From Leptobrachium leishanense (lineage: Eukaryota > Chordata > Amphibia > Anura > Megophryidae), in NCBI GenBank assembly GCA_009667805.1, contig CM019066.1:118683690-118747689 (forward strand): a stretch of 64,000 bases of DNA, read 5' to 3'. Below the pieces are notes generated by a model that saw only the letters and a program-made list of their open reading frames with translations, searched no databases and was not told the origin of the DNA. Below, piece after piece: positions 1 through 12,313 of the stretch. A program made the position numbers and the translations under genes. The stretch's first letter is position 1. The number at the start of each line of letters is the position of its first letter.

Positions 1-1906
1 CGCTCAAGACCTGGCAGACTACTTCCTCAGTAAAACTCTAACTATCAGAAGCAACATCCCAACACAAGATAGTTATCTGCCACCTCCACTCCCACAGGTC
101 CCCTCTGCCACCCTCTGCCGCTTCCTCCCAGCCACTGAGGAGGAAGTCAATTCCTTATTGTCCTCCTCACATCTCACCACGTGCCCGCTCGACCCCATTC
201 CCTCACATCTAATTCCTCCCCTCTCCTCCTCCCTCACCCCTGCTCTCACACACATCTTCAACCTATCTCTCTCCACTGGCTCCTTTCCATCCGCCTTCAA
301 ACACGCGCTAGTTACCCCTTTACTAAAGAAACCATCCCTAGACCCCAACTCTCCATCCAACTACCGCCCTGTATCCCTGCTTCCCTTCACATCAAAGCTC
401 TTAGAAAAACTAGTCTTCAACCGCCTCTCCCTCTTCCTGTCCTCCAATTCCCTACTTGACCCCCTGCAATCTGGCTTCCGTCCCCTACACTCAACTGAAA
501 CTGCCCTCGCCAAAGTCACCAACGACCTCCTAACTGCTAAAAAACACGGCCACTATTCTATTCTCATCCTGCTTGACCTCTCGGCTGCTTTTGACACTGT
601 TGAACACCCCCTCCTTCTACAGACCCTCAACTCTCTGGGTCTTGGTGACACTGCACTTGCTTGGGTTGACTCCTATTTATCCAACAGGTCCTTCTGTGTG
701 TCCTTTGCTGGTAACTCCTCCTCTTCATTGCCTCTATCTGTTGGTGTACCTCAAGGCTCTGTCCTTGGTCCTCTGCTCTTTTCCATCTACACCTCCTCCC
801 TGGGCAAAATCATCAACAGCTTTGGCTTTAATTACCACCTCTACGCTGATGACACTCAGATCTACCTCTCTACCCCTGATCTCTCTCCCCCTGTCCTCTC
901 AAAAGTCAGTGACTGTTTATCTGGCATCTCCTCCTGGATGGCCTCCCACCACCTAAAGATCAACATGTCAAAGACTGAGCTCCTACTTATTCCTCCCTCC
1001 AATGCCTCCCCACCTCCTGACTTCTCTATCATGGTGGAGGGTATCACCATCTCCCCATCAAACCAAGTTCGCTGTCTTGGAGTTACACTTGACTCTGCTC
1101 TTTCCTTCATCTCCCACATCCAGTCTCTTTCCTCCTCCTGCCGATACCAACTGCGTAATATTTCCAGAATTCGGCCATTTCTTACCGCTGTCACCACAAA
1201 ACAACTCATACACTCCCTGGTAATCTCCCGACTCGACTATTGCAATAATCTCTTATCTGGCCTCCCTCTGTCCCGCCTCTCCCCCCTACAATCCATCCTG
1301 AACGCCTCCGCCAGGCTAATTCACCTCACCCGTCGCTCTGTCTCTGCCGCTCCCCTCTGCGAGTCCCTTCACTGGCTCCCCATCCACTGCAGAATTAAGT
1401 TCAAAATCCTTATCCTTACCTACAAAACCCTCACTAACTCAGCGCCCCACTACCTGTCCTCACTAATCACCAAATACATCCCAGCCCGCTCCCTAAGGTC
1501 AAACAGTGACCTGCGCCTAGCTTCTCCCCGCATCACTTCTTCCCATGATAGACTGCAGGACTTCACACGCGCAGCCCCCACTCTCTGGAACGCTCTCCCT
1601 CGTACTGTCAGACTTTCCCCTAACTTCTCTTCCTTCAAACGCTCCCTTAAAACGTTCCTATTTAGGGAAGCCAACCACCCAACTCACTGACGCAACCATC
1701 AATCACTCTCACCTTACAGTCCTCTCCTCCTGTTTCCAACCCCAACCCTCCTTGATTGTGAGTTCCTACGGGAATAGGGCCCTCATCTCCTCCTGTACTG
1801 TTTGTCAAATGTTGTTCAATGTATTGTAACCCTGTCTATACTGTGTTTATTGTACAGCGCTGCGGAATATGCTGGCGCTTTATAAATAAAGAATAATAAT
1901 AAATAA
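1..1906 (+). mobile_element. L2-clade LINE, 3' part with complete tail
   Basis: This comprises the RT frame plus a 3' untranslated region of about 200 bases. It ends in the L2-type hairpin region AGCGCTGCGGAATATGC, then GGCGCTTTATAAATAAA, then a (GAATAATAATAA)-like terminal simple repeat up to about 1906. The same tail recurs at 7577-7998 and, on the minus strand, at 20346-20770. Confidence 0.9.
2..1690 (+). CDS. L2-clade LINE ORF2, reverse transcriptase domain (5' end outside the window)
   Basis: The frame is open from base 2 to a TGA at 1688-1690, 562 amino acids; it enters from outside the window, so no start codon should be assigned. The protein is the reverse transcriptase and C-terminal part of a non-LTR retrotransposon polyprotein. 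Visible motifs in order: NYRPVSLLP (RT motif 1/2 region), [29 protein letters not shown], the catalytic YADD followed by TQIYLS, then [10 protein letters not shown] and the C-terminal SLHWLPI and LWNALP blocks usual for L2/Maui-type elements. The endonuclease domain must lie left of the window. No stop or frameshift is seen, so this copy is young or recently active. It was retrotransposed, not a host gene. An RTE or CR1 assignment is unlikely given the tail described next. Confidence 0.9.
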   Translation, partial: AQDLADYFLSKTLTIRSNIPTQDSYLPPPLPQVPSATLCRFLPATEEEVNSLLSSSHLTTCPLDPIPSHLIPPLSSSLTPALTHIFNLSLSTGSFPSAFKHALVTPLLKKPSLDPNSPSNYRPVSLLPFTSKLLEKLVFNRLSLFLSSNSLLDPLQSGFRPLHSTETALAKVTNDLLTAKKHGHYSILILLDLSAAFDTVEHPLLLQTLNSLGLGDTALAWVDSYLSNRSFCVSFAGNSSSSLPLSVGVPQGSVLGPLLFSIYTSSLGKIINSFGFNYHLYADDTQIYLSTPDLSPPVLSKVSDCLSGISSWMASHHLKINMSKTELLLIPPSNASPPPDFSIMVEGITISPSNQVRCLGVTLDSALSFISHIQSLSSSCRYQLRNISRIRPFLTAVTTKQLIHSLVISRLDYCNNLLSGLPLSRLSPLQSILNASARLIHLTRRSVSAAPLCESLHWLPIHCRIKFKILILTYKTLTNSAPHYLSSLITKYIPARSLRSNSDLRLASPRITSSHDRLQDFTRAAPTLWNALPRTVRLSPNFSSFKRSLKTFLFREANHPTH

Positions 1907-3556
1907 TACCCAAAAAATTGACAGATTAATCTGTAACCATAACATATTTTTTAAAATAGAACATTTTGTTACAATTAAGTTGCACGCTAATGGTAATAGC
2001 ATTTACCTTTTCACCCACATTTTGTGCTTTTTGAGGTGGTTGACTGCCTGGCTCTGCCTATTCACGAGTTGAGTCAATTCTCCCTCTTTATGATCTCTGA
2101 GAAAAGTCCTGCCTACACGAAATACATTAGTCATGCAGTGACTGCAGTTCAATGTAGGTTAACAACACACTCAAGATGGACTGCTTGCATAGATATATTG
2201 TTATACCTTTTATAGTTTCACATTGAAACCGTTGAATAAAAAATGGATTTTTATGATGCCCGCAGTGAGCTGCTTTACAAGAGTGTCAGAAAGCATTAGC
2301 TGATTTCAACTACAACCTTTATGTATTTGGTGTGATCACTGAATCTGAGGAACATTTCACTTACAAAATATTATAAATGTTTTAACACCTAAAACACTAT
2401 GGTGCTGTTTGTTTTATGTTTGTATTATGTGTTTTGTCTATTGCAGAGTATTTGGAAATGTATTTTTTCAAAGATCATTATAATACTTTATAAATTCTAA
2501 TTCAGCCAATAGCAGGTCAATGTAAAGTTGGGTTTGCTCAACACAAGTTAGTTTGTACAAACTCCCCTTTCATTTTGTACTGTTGGGATAAAATAATTAA
2601 AAGGAGAAACACAAATAGGAACACAATTAAATTCTCTGGCTTTTTGTGAGTTTGGCTGAACATAAAAAAAGACCTGAAGTTCAATTTTTTAATTTGTTCA
2701 AATCAGTAAATAATAGCCCATAATGAAAATCATAATAAAACAAATGCATAAAATAATGCGTTTTCATTACATTTTCTAGACCACATTGTGCTACTTGATC
2801 CAGATGACAGACAATAAATGTCATGACATGATACTACAGTGTACTAATGGGATTTTAGCAGCACGTGTAATATTTCTAGCCTATCATTAATTGAATGACC
2901 TTAAAACAATAGGCCAAATATTATTAAACACTCAAACACAACAAAGCGGGTGTGGAGGGATGAAAGGAGGAAACCATTCTAATGTTGATAGAGTCATGTT
3001 GTTTGGTGTACTATTAATAATTTCCACTGCATTGGCAGACGCTGAGGCAATAAAGGGGTACAGTTAATTAATCCAGTTATTTCCACGCATATGTTATCAC
3101 GCACACAGATACTGGAACACACAGTATATTGTGAAGATAGAGAAGACTTGTTCTTGCCAACACAGCCAGCATTATTGCAAAAACATAATAACAACAGTTG
3201 TAATAAATGCCAAACATACATGGTAGGGGCAAGGTTTAGAGGGGAGATTAGTATTGGAATTTAAATGGGATGTTTAATATAATATCATGTTATGATGTTT
3301 GCAGGTTTGTGTTAAAGGCTTTAGGGTTAAAACTGGGAGCTGTTTGCCCATACGTGAAACTTAAGAGTTCAGCTGACAAGGAATCACAACTGCCAATGTT
3401 AATCCACTGAGCCGTGAGCGCTACAACACTGAATTAAAGTCTCTCTAATGCTTTAACGTAGGGTTTCTCTATTAGAATGTTGCTCAACAGCAATAACAAC
3501 TCTATACTGATGGCTTTGGACTTTTAATATCATATCTGAAAAAACAAACTGTGATC
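1907..3556. other. AT-rich intergenic stretch without recognised features
   Basis: There are no convincing coding frames or repeats; all open frames are short and low-complexity. Confidence 0.6.
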
Positions 3557-3564
3557 TCTATGGT

Positions 3565-3747
3565 CAGTGGTTCCCAACCGTGGTCCTCAAGAACCCCCAA
3601 CAGGCCAGGGTTGAAGGATTACCTTGGGGACATGCAGACTGAATCCTGCTATCACTGAGCAGCAAGTTATATCACATGTGCTGTGCTCAAATATCTGGCA
3701 AGCCTGACCTGTTGGGGGTACTTGAGGACTGCAGTTGGGAACCACGG
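3565..3747. mobile_element. hAT-type MITE with perfect 8-bp target site duplication
   Basis: A 183-bp non-coding element with terminal inverted repeats CAGTGGTTCCCAACC (left) and, read from the right end, CCGTGGTTCCCAACC. It is flanked on both sides by TCTATGGT (3557-3564 and 3748-3755), an exact 8-bp duplication as made by hAT transposases. The inner TIR continues with GGTCCTCAAG-like sequence. A second, decayed copy is at 13420-13598. Confidence 0.85.
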
Positions 3748-3755
3748 TCTATGGT

Positions 3756-6368
3756 CATCAATGACCAAGAGCATCTCGGCATCAACAATGCACTACGATT
3801 GGGTGACTTGCATAAAATTAATCCATTACATGAAATGGGAAAATATGCCAAACTCATTATCCTGGTATTATTTATAAAATAAACCAGGGGTATTCCATTC
3901 ACTGCCCATATATCCTGGATAAACTTGGGGATGCTGGCTAGTGGGTAAACTGGAGAGATTCATGATCTCGCTTGAAAAAAAAGGATATACAAATAATTCA
4001 CTAAAGGTATGAGTACATCAGGATAAGAGTGTTTTATAACCTTTTCCCTTCTTAACAACATTATTTAAAATTGACTAAAATATAAAAATAGCAATCAACA
4101 CTAAATCTATCATTATTTTCTCCTCATAGAAAAATGCATTATTAAATCATGAATATTTAACTATATAATGCAAACAGGCAACTTAAGAAATAAAATATTT
4201 TCTGCAGATAAAAATGGCAGGATCAATAATGATCTCTTCAGGTTTAATAACAAAAGGAATATATATCCGACTGTTTTATCCCAGTCAATCACATTGCTCT
4301 TTTCATTTCTAATGCACCCAACCGACATTAATCGACTTTCTGTTGAAAGTCAGATCTTTGCGGATAGACTCCCTGTGCATAATATGAAGCGGGTTCCAGT
4401 TCTGCATTGCTGTGCCTTTTCCTTTCTTTAAATTTAAGGTTTGGTTTTTTAAGGTTTGGTACTTTATTATTTTTCGCGCAATATATAATTAATGGATTAT
4501 ATTAAATCCATTAAATCAATTTAATTAATTACTTACAGAAAGAAACACACCATAGAAACCATTAAAAGTACATGCTCCTTACTTTTAAGAAAGACCATTT
4601 TGTCGCATAGAATGCCAAATTACGTAAAAACACCAAAAGACCAGTTAAATATTTTATCACAAGTAATTTCTGATTCAGAATCTGGAATACAGACTACTAG
4701 ATTGAAGGAAACTGTTTATAAGGTCTGTTTCTTAACATCTATTAGTTGCTTGAGTACAATTACATTACTTTAATAGAAGACTCCGAAATGGAGTCAAACG
4801 TGAAAAGAAAGCTCATTAACCAAGTTTGACATTTGATAAATTTAGTTCAATTCAAATGAGCTTGGTATGTAGCCAGTGAAATAAATACACACAACAAAAC
4901 CCTCCTTATTCCCCAAATTCATTGCATAATGGCCATGTATCCCCGTAAATAAAGGTTATCTTTATATTGATCCACCAGTTAAACGGTCTAGATTTTCCAA
5001 ACCATATCCAGATATAATTAAAAGCTGACATTATATCTCCTTGTATCTTGATATTGTGAATATTTTATATTGTTATTTAACCCTGTCACTACCAAACATA
5101 AGTTAACTCGATTTTGCATTAAAATGCATTGAAAAGCAATCATTAGCATATCCAAAGCCTTTTGTACATCTCCCTTAGGCAGGTTTAGTGTGCCCCTGTG
5201 GAGAAAATAAATCCACTGTGAAAATTCACTCTGGTCCCTTCGTAATACTGTAAAAAAAGCAGCAAACAGCAGTCACAAACCTCACTGTAACAAAAAGTTC
5301 AGAAACTTGCAGCATTACAGCAGACAGGAAGAGAGCAGAATACAGGGAGAGCTTTGGGGTCACTCACTACTGTGCAGAGATAAGATTCAGGGGCTTATAG
5401 TGATTGCAAAGCCTTGTACAGTACAGATACAAGGCATTACTGTAATTTCCATATACAGGCATTATGCCACATGCATATATTATTTTTATATTCTACTAAT
5501 ATTTTCTGGAAGTTGCATTGCTAATAATCTCATTATGATCACTACGGAGCCCATAAGCAGTAAATTTTACCTTTTTTAATATTTATCTTTATTACAGCTA
5601 CAGTGTTTGACACAAAGGCCATTTTTGCCTGTATGCTGATAATGCAAACCCCCGTGTGAAATTGTGCAAGATAAAGAACACTAGCTATAGTTCAAAATTT
5701 TTCATTCCAACAACATTTCTGTAAAGGATAAATGAATACATGATAATTTTAAACTGAGCAAATTTACATCATTTTAATTTATTAACGATCTTAGAATGAC
5801 AATTCCTGTGCAAAATAATATTTTATTTTATATTTAATTGTTAACTGCACATACTTTTTTGAAATAAATTTTATGATACTATTTTTTTTTTTAAAAAAAA
5901 GCATTTGGTAGTGAAGGGGTTAAAATTCCTAGCTAATGTGCAGTATCTTAAAATGGAATAAAAAAACCCTTTACATAAAAATTTCTGGCATTAGCTTTGA
6001 TAAACAAAAATTATAAACACGGTAACAAAATACATGAACAATAATCTTATGTTTTGTCAACAAGTCTATTAGATGATAATAGACCTAATACTTCCTTTTT
6101 TTGTTTGCTGAATGATCTTAATAATTGAACCAATGAGTGCATAGCTTCTAGTATGAGGAGGAATACAACAAATAAAGAATATTATGTTCGTTTAAGCTTG
6201 ATTTCATACATATTGCTTCATATTTTAAGACAGGCAGCAACGGGTTGCTGCCTTATGTCAATGTCAAAACAACATCCTTGAATTCATTTAAGGAGGTTTT
6301 TGTTTAGCTTTACCCTGAATCCGTATTTAATGTTAAGTGCAAAAAGGTTTTCTATTTGTAAGGCAATA
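3756..6368. other. AT-rich intergenic stretch
   Basis: Nothing recognisable was found: no gene, no clear repeat family. The short open frames here (under 90 codons) show no domain or compositional signal. Confidence 0.6.
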
Positions 6369-6565
6369 TTTTTTTTTTGAGAAAGGATTTTACCAGGAAG
6401 GATACATTGAGATTTCTCTTGTTTTCAAGTATGTCCTGGGTGGTGAGTATGTACCGTTAGGTGTCTTGCCCAAGGACACTTACTGGAGAGGTGCTCTTGC
6501 TGGGATTTGAACCTGTGTCTCCACAGTTATAGAGCAGTGATGTTACCTCTAGTCCACCCAGCCGG
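6369..6565 (-). mobile_element. tRNA-derived CORE-type SINE, near full length (copy 1)
   Basis: On the minus strand it begins with a tRNA-like head containing an A box (TGGACTAGAGG) and a perfect B box (GGTTCAAATCC). It continues with a CORE-like module (TCCTTGGGCAAGACACCT) and ends ATTGAGA...TTCCTGGTAAAATCC and a T-run on the plus strand. Sister copies: 8785-8993, 17175-17371, 44548-44757, and 5'-truncated tails at 15506, 15892 and 16246. Confidence 0.85.
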
Positions 6566-7192
6566 TACTTAAAGATGTTCCATACAGCTCACTCAAACTC
6601 AAATATATTAGTCAAATATTTCAATATAATTATCACATTGAATTCAGTTAATACTATTCTGCAAATGCTAAATCTCAATACAGGTAACATCATATGAATG
6701 TGATACATATTTATGTATAAAAATATCTAACTTTATATCATGCTGTCTATTCATATCTCACAAAATGCTAATGAAAGTCTTAATCATTTTGATATACCCG
6801 CTACTGAAATATAGACTCATACAAAAGTCTTCAGAAAATTTTAATTGTTATGTATGTTCAGTGAGTTAGTACCTCTGTCATAGGGCAATGAGTCATCTGT
6901 TCTTTCATTCAACCATTTCCATCAAAATGCTGTAATCAGTTTATGCAGCTCTCAGCAATACCATGCTTGGTTTTTTGACCTCTGCTTTTTTTTATTTCAT
7001 TGTAAAATGTATGAAATTGTCAACGAAGATGTCACTAGGAGGATTATGGGGACATCATTCTGCAGATGACACTTGGATATATTTGTTTTTTTTTCATTTG
7101 TAATAAAGTAAATATTAGCTTTTGATTTTTTTAAAGACCTCTCTTGAATTTACTCAATTCCTTTATATCAAAAATAGCACAATTTTACACAC
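6566..7192. other. AT-rich intergenic stretch
   Basis: No gene or classified repeat is visible. Confidence 0.6.
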
Positions 7193-7195
7193 TTA

Positions 7196-8670
7196 AGGCC
7201 CTATCACCTGGTGTGAGCTAAAACGCCATCGCTAAAGAATTTTTTTTAACGCGAGACGTTAAAACGTAGCACCTGACGACCTACTAACAGGTCACCTTAT
7301 CTGTGGCAGTCTGTGTACTAGGTCGTTTAGCGCACGCTAGGGAAACGCTAACACCCGGGCTGAGACCCAGCGCTAATGCGTTTGTATATTACAGGATAGA
7401 ATCTTGTATAAATATGAACACATCCAGCAAATAGCCCTCACACCCCTGCATTATTAAAATCCTCCAAGGTGGCCATATCATACATGTTTATATGCACACA
7501 TATATTAATTAAGACTGATGGGCATTGCATGATAAATGCCAACCAACAGTATGTAGAATCATTACAATGCATTTAATACACCCCAGCCCGCTCCCTAAGG
7601 TCAAACAGCGACCTGTGCCTAGCGTCTCCCTACATCACCTCTTCCCATGATAGACTGCAGGACTTCTCCGCCCCATTCTCTGGAACGCTCTCCCTCGTAT
7701 GGTAAGACTTTCCCCTAACTTCTCTTCCTTCAATCGCTCCCTTAAAACGTTCCTATTTAGAGAAGCCTACCACCCAACTCACTGACGCAACCATCAATCA
7801 CTCTCACCTTGCAGTCCTCTCCTCCTGTTTCTAACCCCAACCTTTCTAGATTATGAGTTCCTACGGGAATAGGGCCCTCATCTTCTCCTGTACTGTTTGT
7901 CAAATGTTGTTAAATGTATTGTAACCCTGTCTATACTGTGCCTATTGTACAGCGCTGCGGAATATGCTGGCGCTTTATAAATAAAGAATAATAAAAATTG
8001 ATCCAAAAGGAAGGCCAGGTGAACGACAATAACTTCCCTGCTGCAGCAAATAAATAATACATGTTTCAGGGCAAGACTTATCCATAGTCACTCTAATAAT
8101 TAATCAACCGTTTACGTACTATCAATAACCCCAGCATGAAATGATTAAAATTAGGCAATATATTAAAATTCAGATATATGTGGATAAAGGATACATATAT
8201 ATTATAATAGAGCCTACAGCAACAGCAGCGACATTGCTGACCAGATCCATTACTATGGTGTATGGGGCCAAGAGAACACCTGTGCTGCATTCCTTTCACT
8301 TACCTGTTAATTGCCTGTTAATTTTGGACGAGGGCCTGTTTTTTGTGCTTTTTTGGAGTTAGGGTTGAGCAGCAGGTAAAATTTTGCGATTAGCGTCTGT
8401 CCAGAAATTAGCACAGGCACCAAGTGATCTGTTAGTTGCAAAAGTGCTAGAGATCTCTAGTGCTTCCCATGTTAAGTATAATAATATAATAAAGTATATA
8501 ATAAGACGTGGAAAGTACAGTAAGCTTGCGCTACGAATCGCTAATCGTGATGCGCCAAGTGATTTTTCCCATTTGTATCAAGAGGCAAACGATCTGTTGG
8601 TCAGGAGCTAGACTCATTTAACTCTGCACTAATGCAAAAACATGGCAATGCTTACCAGGTGGTAGTGCCC
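7196..8670. mobile_element. Harbinger-like inverted-repeat element, split by an L2 insertion
   Basis: The left end AGGCCCTATCACCTGGTG matches the inverted right end, which reads GGGCACTACCACCTGGT from the outside. Both are flanked by TTA (7193-7195 and 8671-8673), the 3-bp TWA duplication of PIF/Harbinger elements. Removing the L2 copy at 7577-7998 leaves about 1.05 kb of non-coding sequence. Ends are imperfect and the family is inferred, so confidence is moderate. Confidence 0.45.
7577..7998 (+). mobile_element. 5'-truncated L2 LINE copy
   Basis: It is closely similar to 1480-1906 of the first L2 copy. It retains the last RT-ORF codons (with a small deletion near 7668 and disrupted frame), the 3' untranslated region with TACGGGAATAGGGCCCTCAT, the GCGCTGCGGAATATGC tail and terminal AATAATAA. 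It lies inside the 7196-8670 element. Confidence 0.9.
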
Positions 8671-8784
8671 TTAGGATTTAAAATGCACATTACCACTGAA
8701 AAAATCTAATCTTTTTTTTTAATTTGAACATAAATTTGCATAAATTTTTTTATACATTGTTGGAAAGAAAGATTATTTGGAATG

Positions 8785-8993
8785 TTTTTTTTCTTTTTTG
8801 AGAAAGGATTTTACCAGGAAGGATACATTGAGATTTCTCTCGTTTTCAAGTATGTCCTGGGTGGTGGGTATGTACCGTTGGGTGTCTTGCCCATGGACAC
8901 TTACTGGAGAGGTGCTCATCGGGATCGAACCCATGACTCCACGGGCTCTCTCCATGCAGAGCAGTGATGTTACCTCTACTCCACCCAGCCGGC
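8785..8993 (-). mobile_element. CORE-type SINE, near full length (copy 2)
   Basis: It has the same structure as copy 1: tRNA-like head at the right end (GGCTGGGTGGAGTAGAGG on the minus strand), a B box GGTTCGATCCC, a CORE-like module and a tail ending in TTTTTTCTTTTTT on the plus strand. Similarity to the copy at 44548-44757 is high, suggesting recent amplification. Confidence 0.85.
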
Positions 8994-9814
8994 TCCCTGT
9001 TCATGTACTCTATACCCTGGATTGAATGCAGCTTCCCACGATTTTAACCCATTATCATAATTCAAATATGTTACATGCCATCTGTCCTGAAAAAGGTGGG
9101 CTTCAAGGAACTTCTGATGGCATCCAACAGTGAAACATTGTCATGTAATGGCTGACTTTGTTAACAGTAATTTTAAAATGTCATGACGTATGTTAAAATA
9201 GTCCAGAATAGCTTCAATAGCCTCAAACAGTGGCAGTACCATTGTTTGAAAATCACCATGGTACAGTAATACAATGGTACTACTATTTTTTTTGAATTGT
9301 TCACACTTCATTCAACAGTGGTACTATTGTTAAAGTTCAGCGTAGTTTTTTCCAAACAACAGTCCAACCACAGTTTAACTACAAGGTTGCCATAATTTCT
9401 GTGTAATGAACTATGCTAATCAACAGTATTTCTGTGGTTTAGTAGAATAATGCAACTTTGTTAGAGGTTACGAATAGTTTTAGAGTTAGGGTTAAGGTTA
9501 GTGTTGGAGTTATTGTTAGGGTACAGTTAGTTTTTTTCTTAGAATACGAGTTGGGAATAGGGTTAGAGTTCAATACCCTAGTGTTCAATATACTGAAACT
9601 CAGGTCCGGATTTGCATCTCAGGAGTTTGTAGACACAGAAATATGGAGTGCCTCTATCCACCAAACAAAATAAAGAAACATGTCAAAATTACTTTTTAAA
9701 TTTTCGTTTTGGGGCAAACTAAATAAATAGAAAACAGTTTTAAAAAACTGAACCAGTTTTTCTCTGCGCTCAAATCAAAAGAAGGGGCAGAATCTGTTGT
9801 CTTAGTTGAGTTAG
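8994..9814. other. Intergenic stretch with weak telomere-like repeat
   Basis: It is mostly unclassified AT-rich sequence. Around 9463-9570 there are scattered GTTAGGGTTA-like words, resembling a very degenerate interstitial telomeric repeat. Around 9225-9340 short inverted copies of GTACCATTGT and CAATGGTAC suggest a decayed palindrome. Confidence 0.4.
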
Positions 9815-10380
9815 TGCAGTGATATTGTTTGTTTTATATGTAAAAGCATATATTGCCTCTGCCGTAAAACAGAGAAAAAAAAATTCCATTTACTTATTTT
9901 TATTTTTTTATACATTACATGGTCGTGTTTGGTATCATTGTAAATACCAGACTCTGACTTTTCCAATGACACCTCACTTAACCTTGTGCAGTGTAAAAAT
10001 CTGAGATTCGGGTACCGAAGTCCCCCTGTCTCTCCTCACTGCTGTGCCACAGTCTAGGTTGACGATAAAACAATGTGCTGCATCATCAGCTCCACACTTG
10101 CTGGCAGTATGGGAAATGAGAAGGTGAGTTAGCGCAGCATCAATTTTCACATTATAATTGTAAACTGAATAATAGTGCTGCGTTAGAAAAAAAGAGAAAA
10201 ATATTATTTTGTTATTTTATTTTTACATAAATCAAACCTGGTTATATTTGGTATCCCTAGAAAAAACACCATCTGGCCTTTCCAATGATACCTCATATGC
10301 CACACTAGACCTTAGGGGTCCTGAGATATAGTGGTCTAAATGATTGTAAATTGTTAAAAAAAAAAGGTATTTTTTATTTT
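9815..10380 (+). repeat. Two diverged tandem segments of an unclassified repeat family
   Basis: Two segments about 300 bp apart share TTTGGTATC followed by CTTTCCAATGA and ACCTCA (9930-9980 and 10247-10300). The second also carries ATTATAATTGTAAACTGAA and AATAGTGCT. The same words occur at 41185-41320, where they follow the CCCCTTCACTGCTGA-family head, so these are probably 3' parts of that family. Confidence 0.5.
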
Positions 10381-10862
10381 ACAGATCAAAGCGCCCCCTT
10401 GTGGGAGGCCCCCGTAGGCACATGCCTACTCTGCCTAGTTACAAACCTAGCCCTGCTGAAACTGTGAAGCAGAAGTGTGCTTTAATCTCTGGTGCTCACA
10501 TTTGACAGTGTGTAGCACTATTTCTGCTAATACTGATCAGGGTGCACCTTGACATTGCTAAGGACTTTTTCACTAAATAGTAAATGGCTATGACTTATTT
10601 GCAATTCACTTTCTAGCGAATAAACACCTATCATGTTGCTAACAGGTATCTTCTGGCAATAATATTATCCATATTAATCCTCATATAGGATCAATATGTT
10701 TCAGAAAAAAATAATAAAAGTAAACCATTACAATAAAATGAAACTCAACCAGCTATAAAATTAAAAAAAATAAAAATTAACCAACAGTCCTGGATATTGC
10801 AGAACAGTAATATGTCACTTCTAAACAGACACACACAAAAATAAAATCCTAGGTATAATACA

Positions 10863-11040
10863 GGTCTATTCAGAGAAAGGTGAACCTCAGGAGAATGACT
10901 GGAGAATTGAAAATTCTAGGTCAAAATCGCCAAACCAGAAAAATTCTCCCATTTATCTCACTTTCCAAATCGGCTATTTGGTCTAGATTGTTCTCTTCTC
11001 CTGCTGGTTCTCCTGGTTTTCACCTTTCTCTGAATAACCC
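10863..11040. mobile_element. Short MITE with GGKYTATTCAGAG terminal repeats
   Basis: The left end GGTCTATTCAGAGAAAGG and the inverted right end GGGTTATTCAGAGAAAGG match over 16 of 18 positions, and the match continues inward (GTGAA, then AGGAGAA). It is non-coding and 178 bp long. The terminal GGGTTATTCA links it to larger elements at 56802-57126 and 59381-59900. Confidence 0.65.
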
Positions 11041-11731
11041 TGATAGTATTCTCAAAAGCAGAATACAATTATTATTTTACCTTACAGTATTTTTCCTTAA
11101 CAGCACTAGTTGCGTGAATGTATTATACTGTACATATTTTTTGTATTTTATCAATACTAAAAATTGAATAATATGTACATTTATGATTTTAAATGAATCT
11201 CCTACTTGTCCTTTTAAAACAATGTATAACCCGCAAGGTGTGCATGATACCTAAGAGGAAAAGTATGATTAAACCAACACACAATAAAAATATAAACGTC
11301 ATTTATGAGTGGCCATGTGGCTCTTAAGTCCTTAAGTGGCTATTTGCCAACGCAAACAAATATGTCTACTCTCCACTCTTATACATTAAGTACTGGTAAA
11401 TCAATATATGCTTTAGTTCATTGAAGGTTCTCATTGCTCTTTCCTGTAAGCATAAAGACATGCGTTATGTCCTTCAAAAGACATTAATTGAAAACCAACA
11501 CAAACAAGGGGATGACAAGCATGACAAGGTTTTTTCGATAACAAAATAAAAACTTTCAAAAAGTAGGCACTTTATCAAGACAGAAAGAGTTACTTTTCTT
11601 CTTCTCTTCAAATTATGTTTGACAATAATTGCATGTTTCAATCCCTGAAATTTAATGACATTGTGTTAAACAATATAGTTTCTCCATGAGATTATCCTTG
11701 ACCTTGCTACTAGACAATATACTAAACATAT
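11041..11731. other. AT-rich intergenic stretch
   Basis: No gene or classified repeat was seen. Confidence 0.6.
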
Positions 11732-11758
11732 TGGGCTCTATTCCATTGTGGACGCTAA

Positions 11759-12036
11759 GGCTACCGGCACACGAGCGTTTGTCAGAGGAAGGAACGTCCG
11801 TGAGTGTGGACGTTCCTTCCAGGTAGCTGTAGCTCAGCTTGTAGCTTGTAGCTCAGCACTAAAAATTGCGGTACTAATATGGAGGATCACACTTTGTAGC
11901 CCCGTCAGCGTCCATCTAGCTTTTTACCGGGTAGGGCTTTTTCACGTCCGGTGGTTGGCCCTCCCAGTCAAAACGGCACAGACAAAGGGAAGTGCAGACA
12001 CACGCAAGCACTCAGTGCGCTCGTGTGCCGGTAGCC
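11759..12036. mobile_element. 278-bp Harbinger-like MITE
   Basis: The terminal repeats GGCTACCGGCACACGAGCG and its exact inverse at the right end are flanked by TAA on each side (11756-11758 and 12037-12039). An internal hairpin, GGAAGGAACGTCC with its inverse, lies at about 11788-11820. Confidence 0.75.
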
Positions 12037-12037
12037 T

Positions 12038-12100
12038 AACATGGAGATGGTAAGAAGGAAAATACACGCTTGCAGATTTTCCCTTACCGTCTCCATGTTA
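12038..12100. repeat. Short hairpin
   Basis: The arms TAACATGGAGATGGTAAG (12038-12055) and CTTACCGTCTCCATGTTA (12083-12100) pair with one mismatch around a 27-base spacer. They lie between the two nested MITEs. Confidence 0.6.
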
Positions 12101-12313
12101 TGGTCATATTCTGAGGAAGGTGCTACTTCAGCACCTCGCCCCGAAACACAGTGCTAACCTCCCTGATACCCGCAGTAGCACTTCCAGTATCAGGTCCTGG
12201 AGTCCATAGGACTGATCGAGTGATCATTGAGGGAGACTAGGGACTATTGGTTCTTAGTCTCACTCTTTCCCTGGGAAGAAGAGGTGGATCAGGCCACCCT
12301 TTTCACACTGTTA

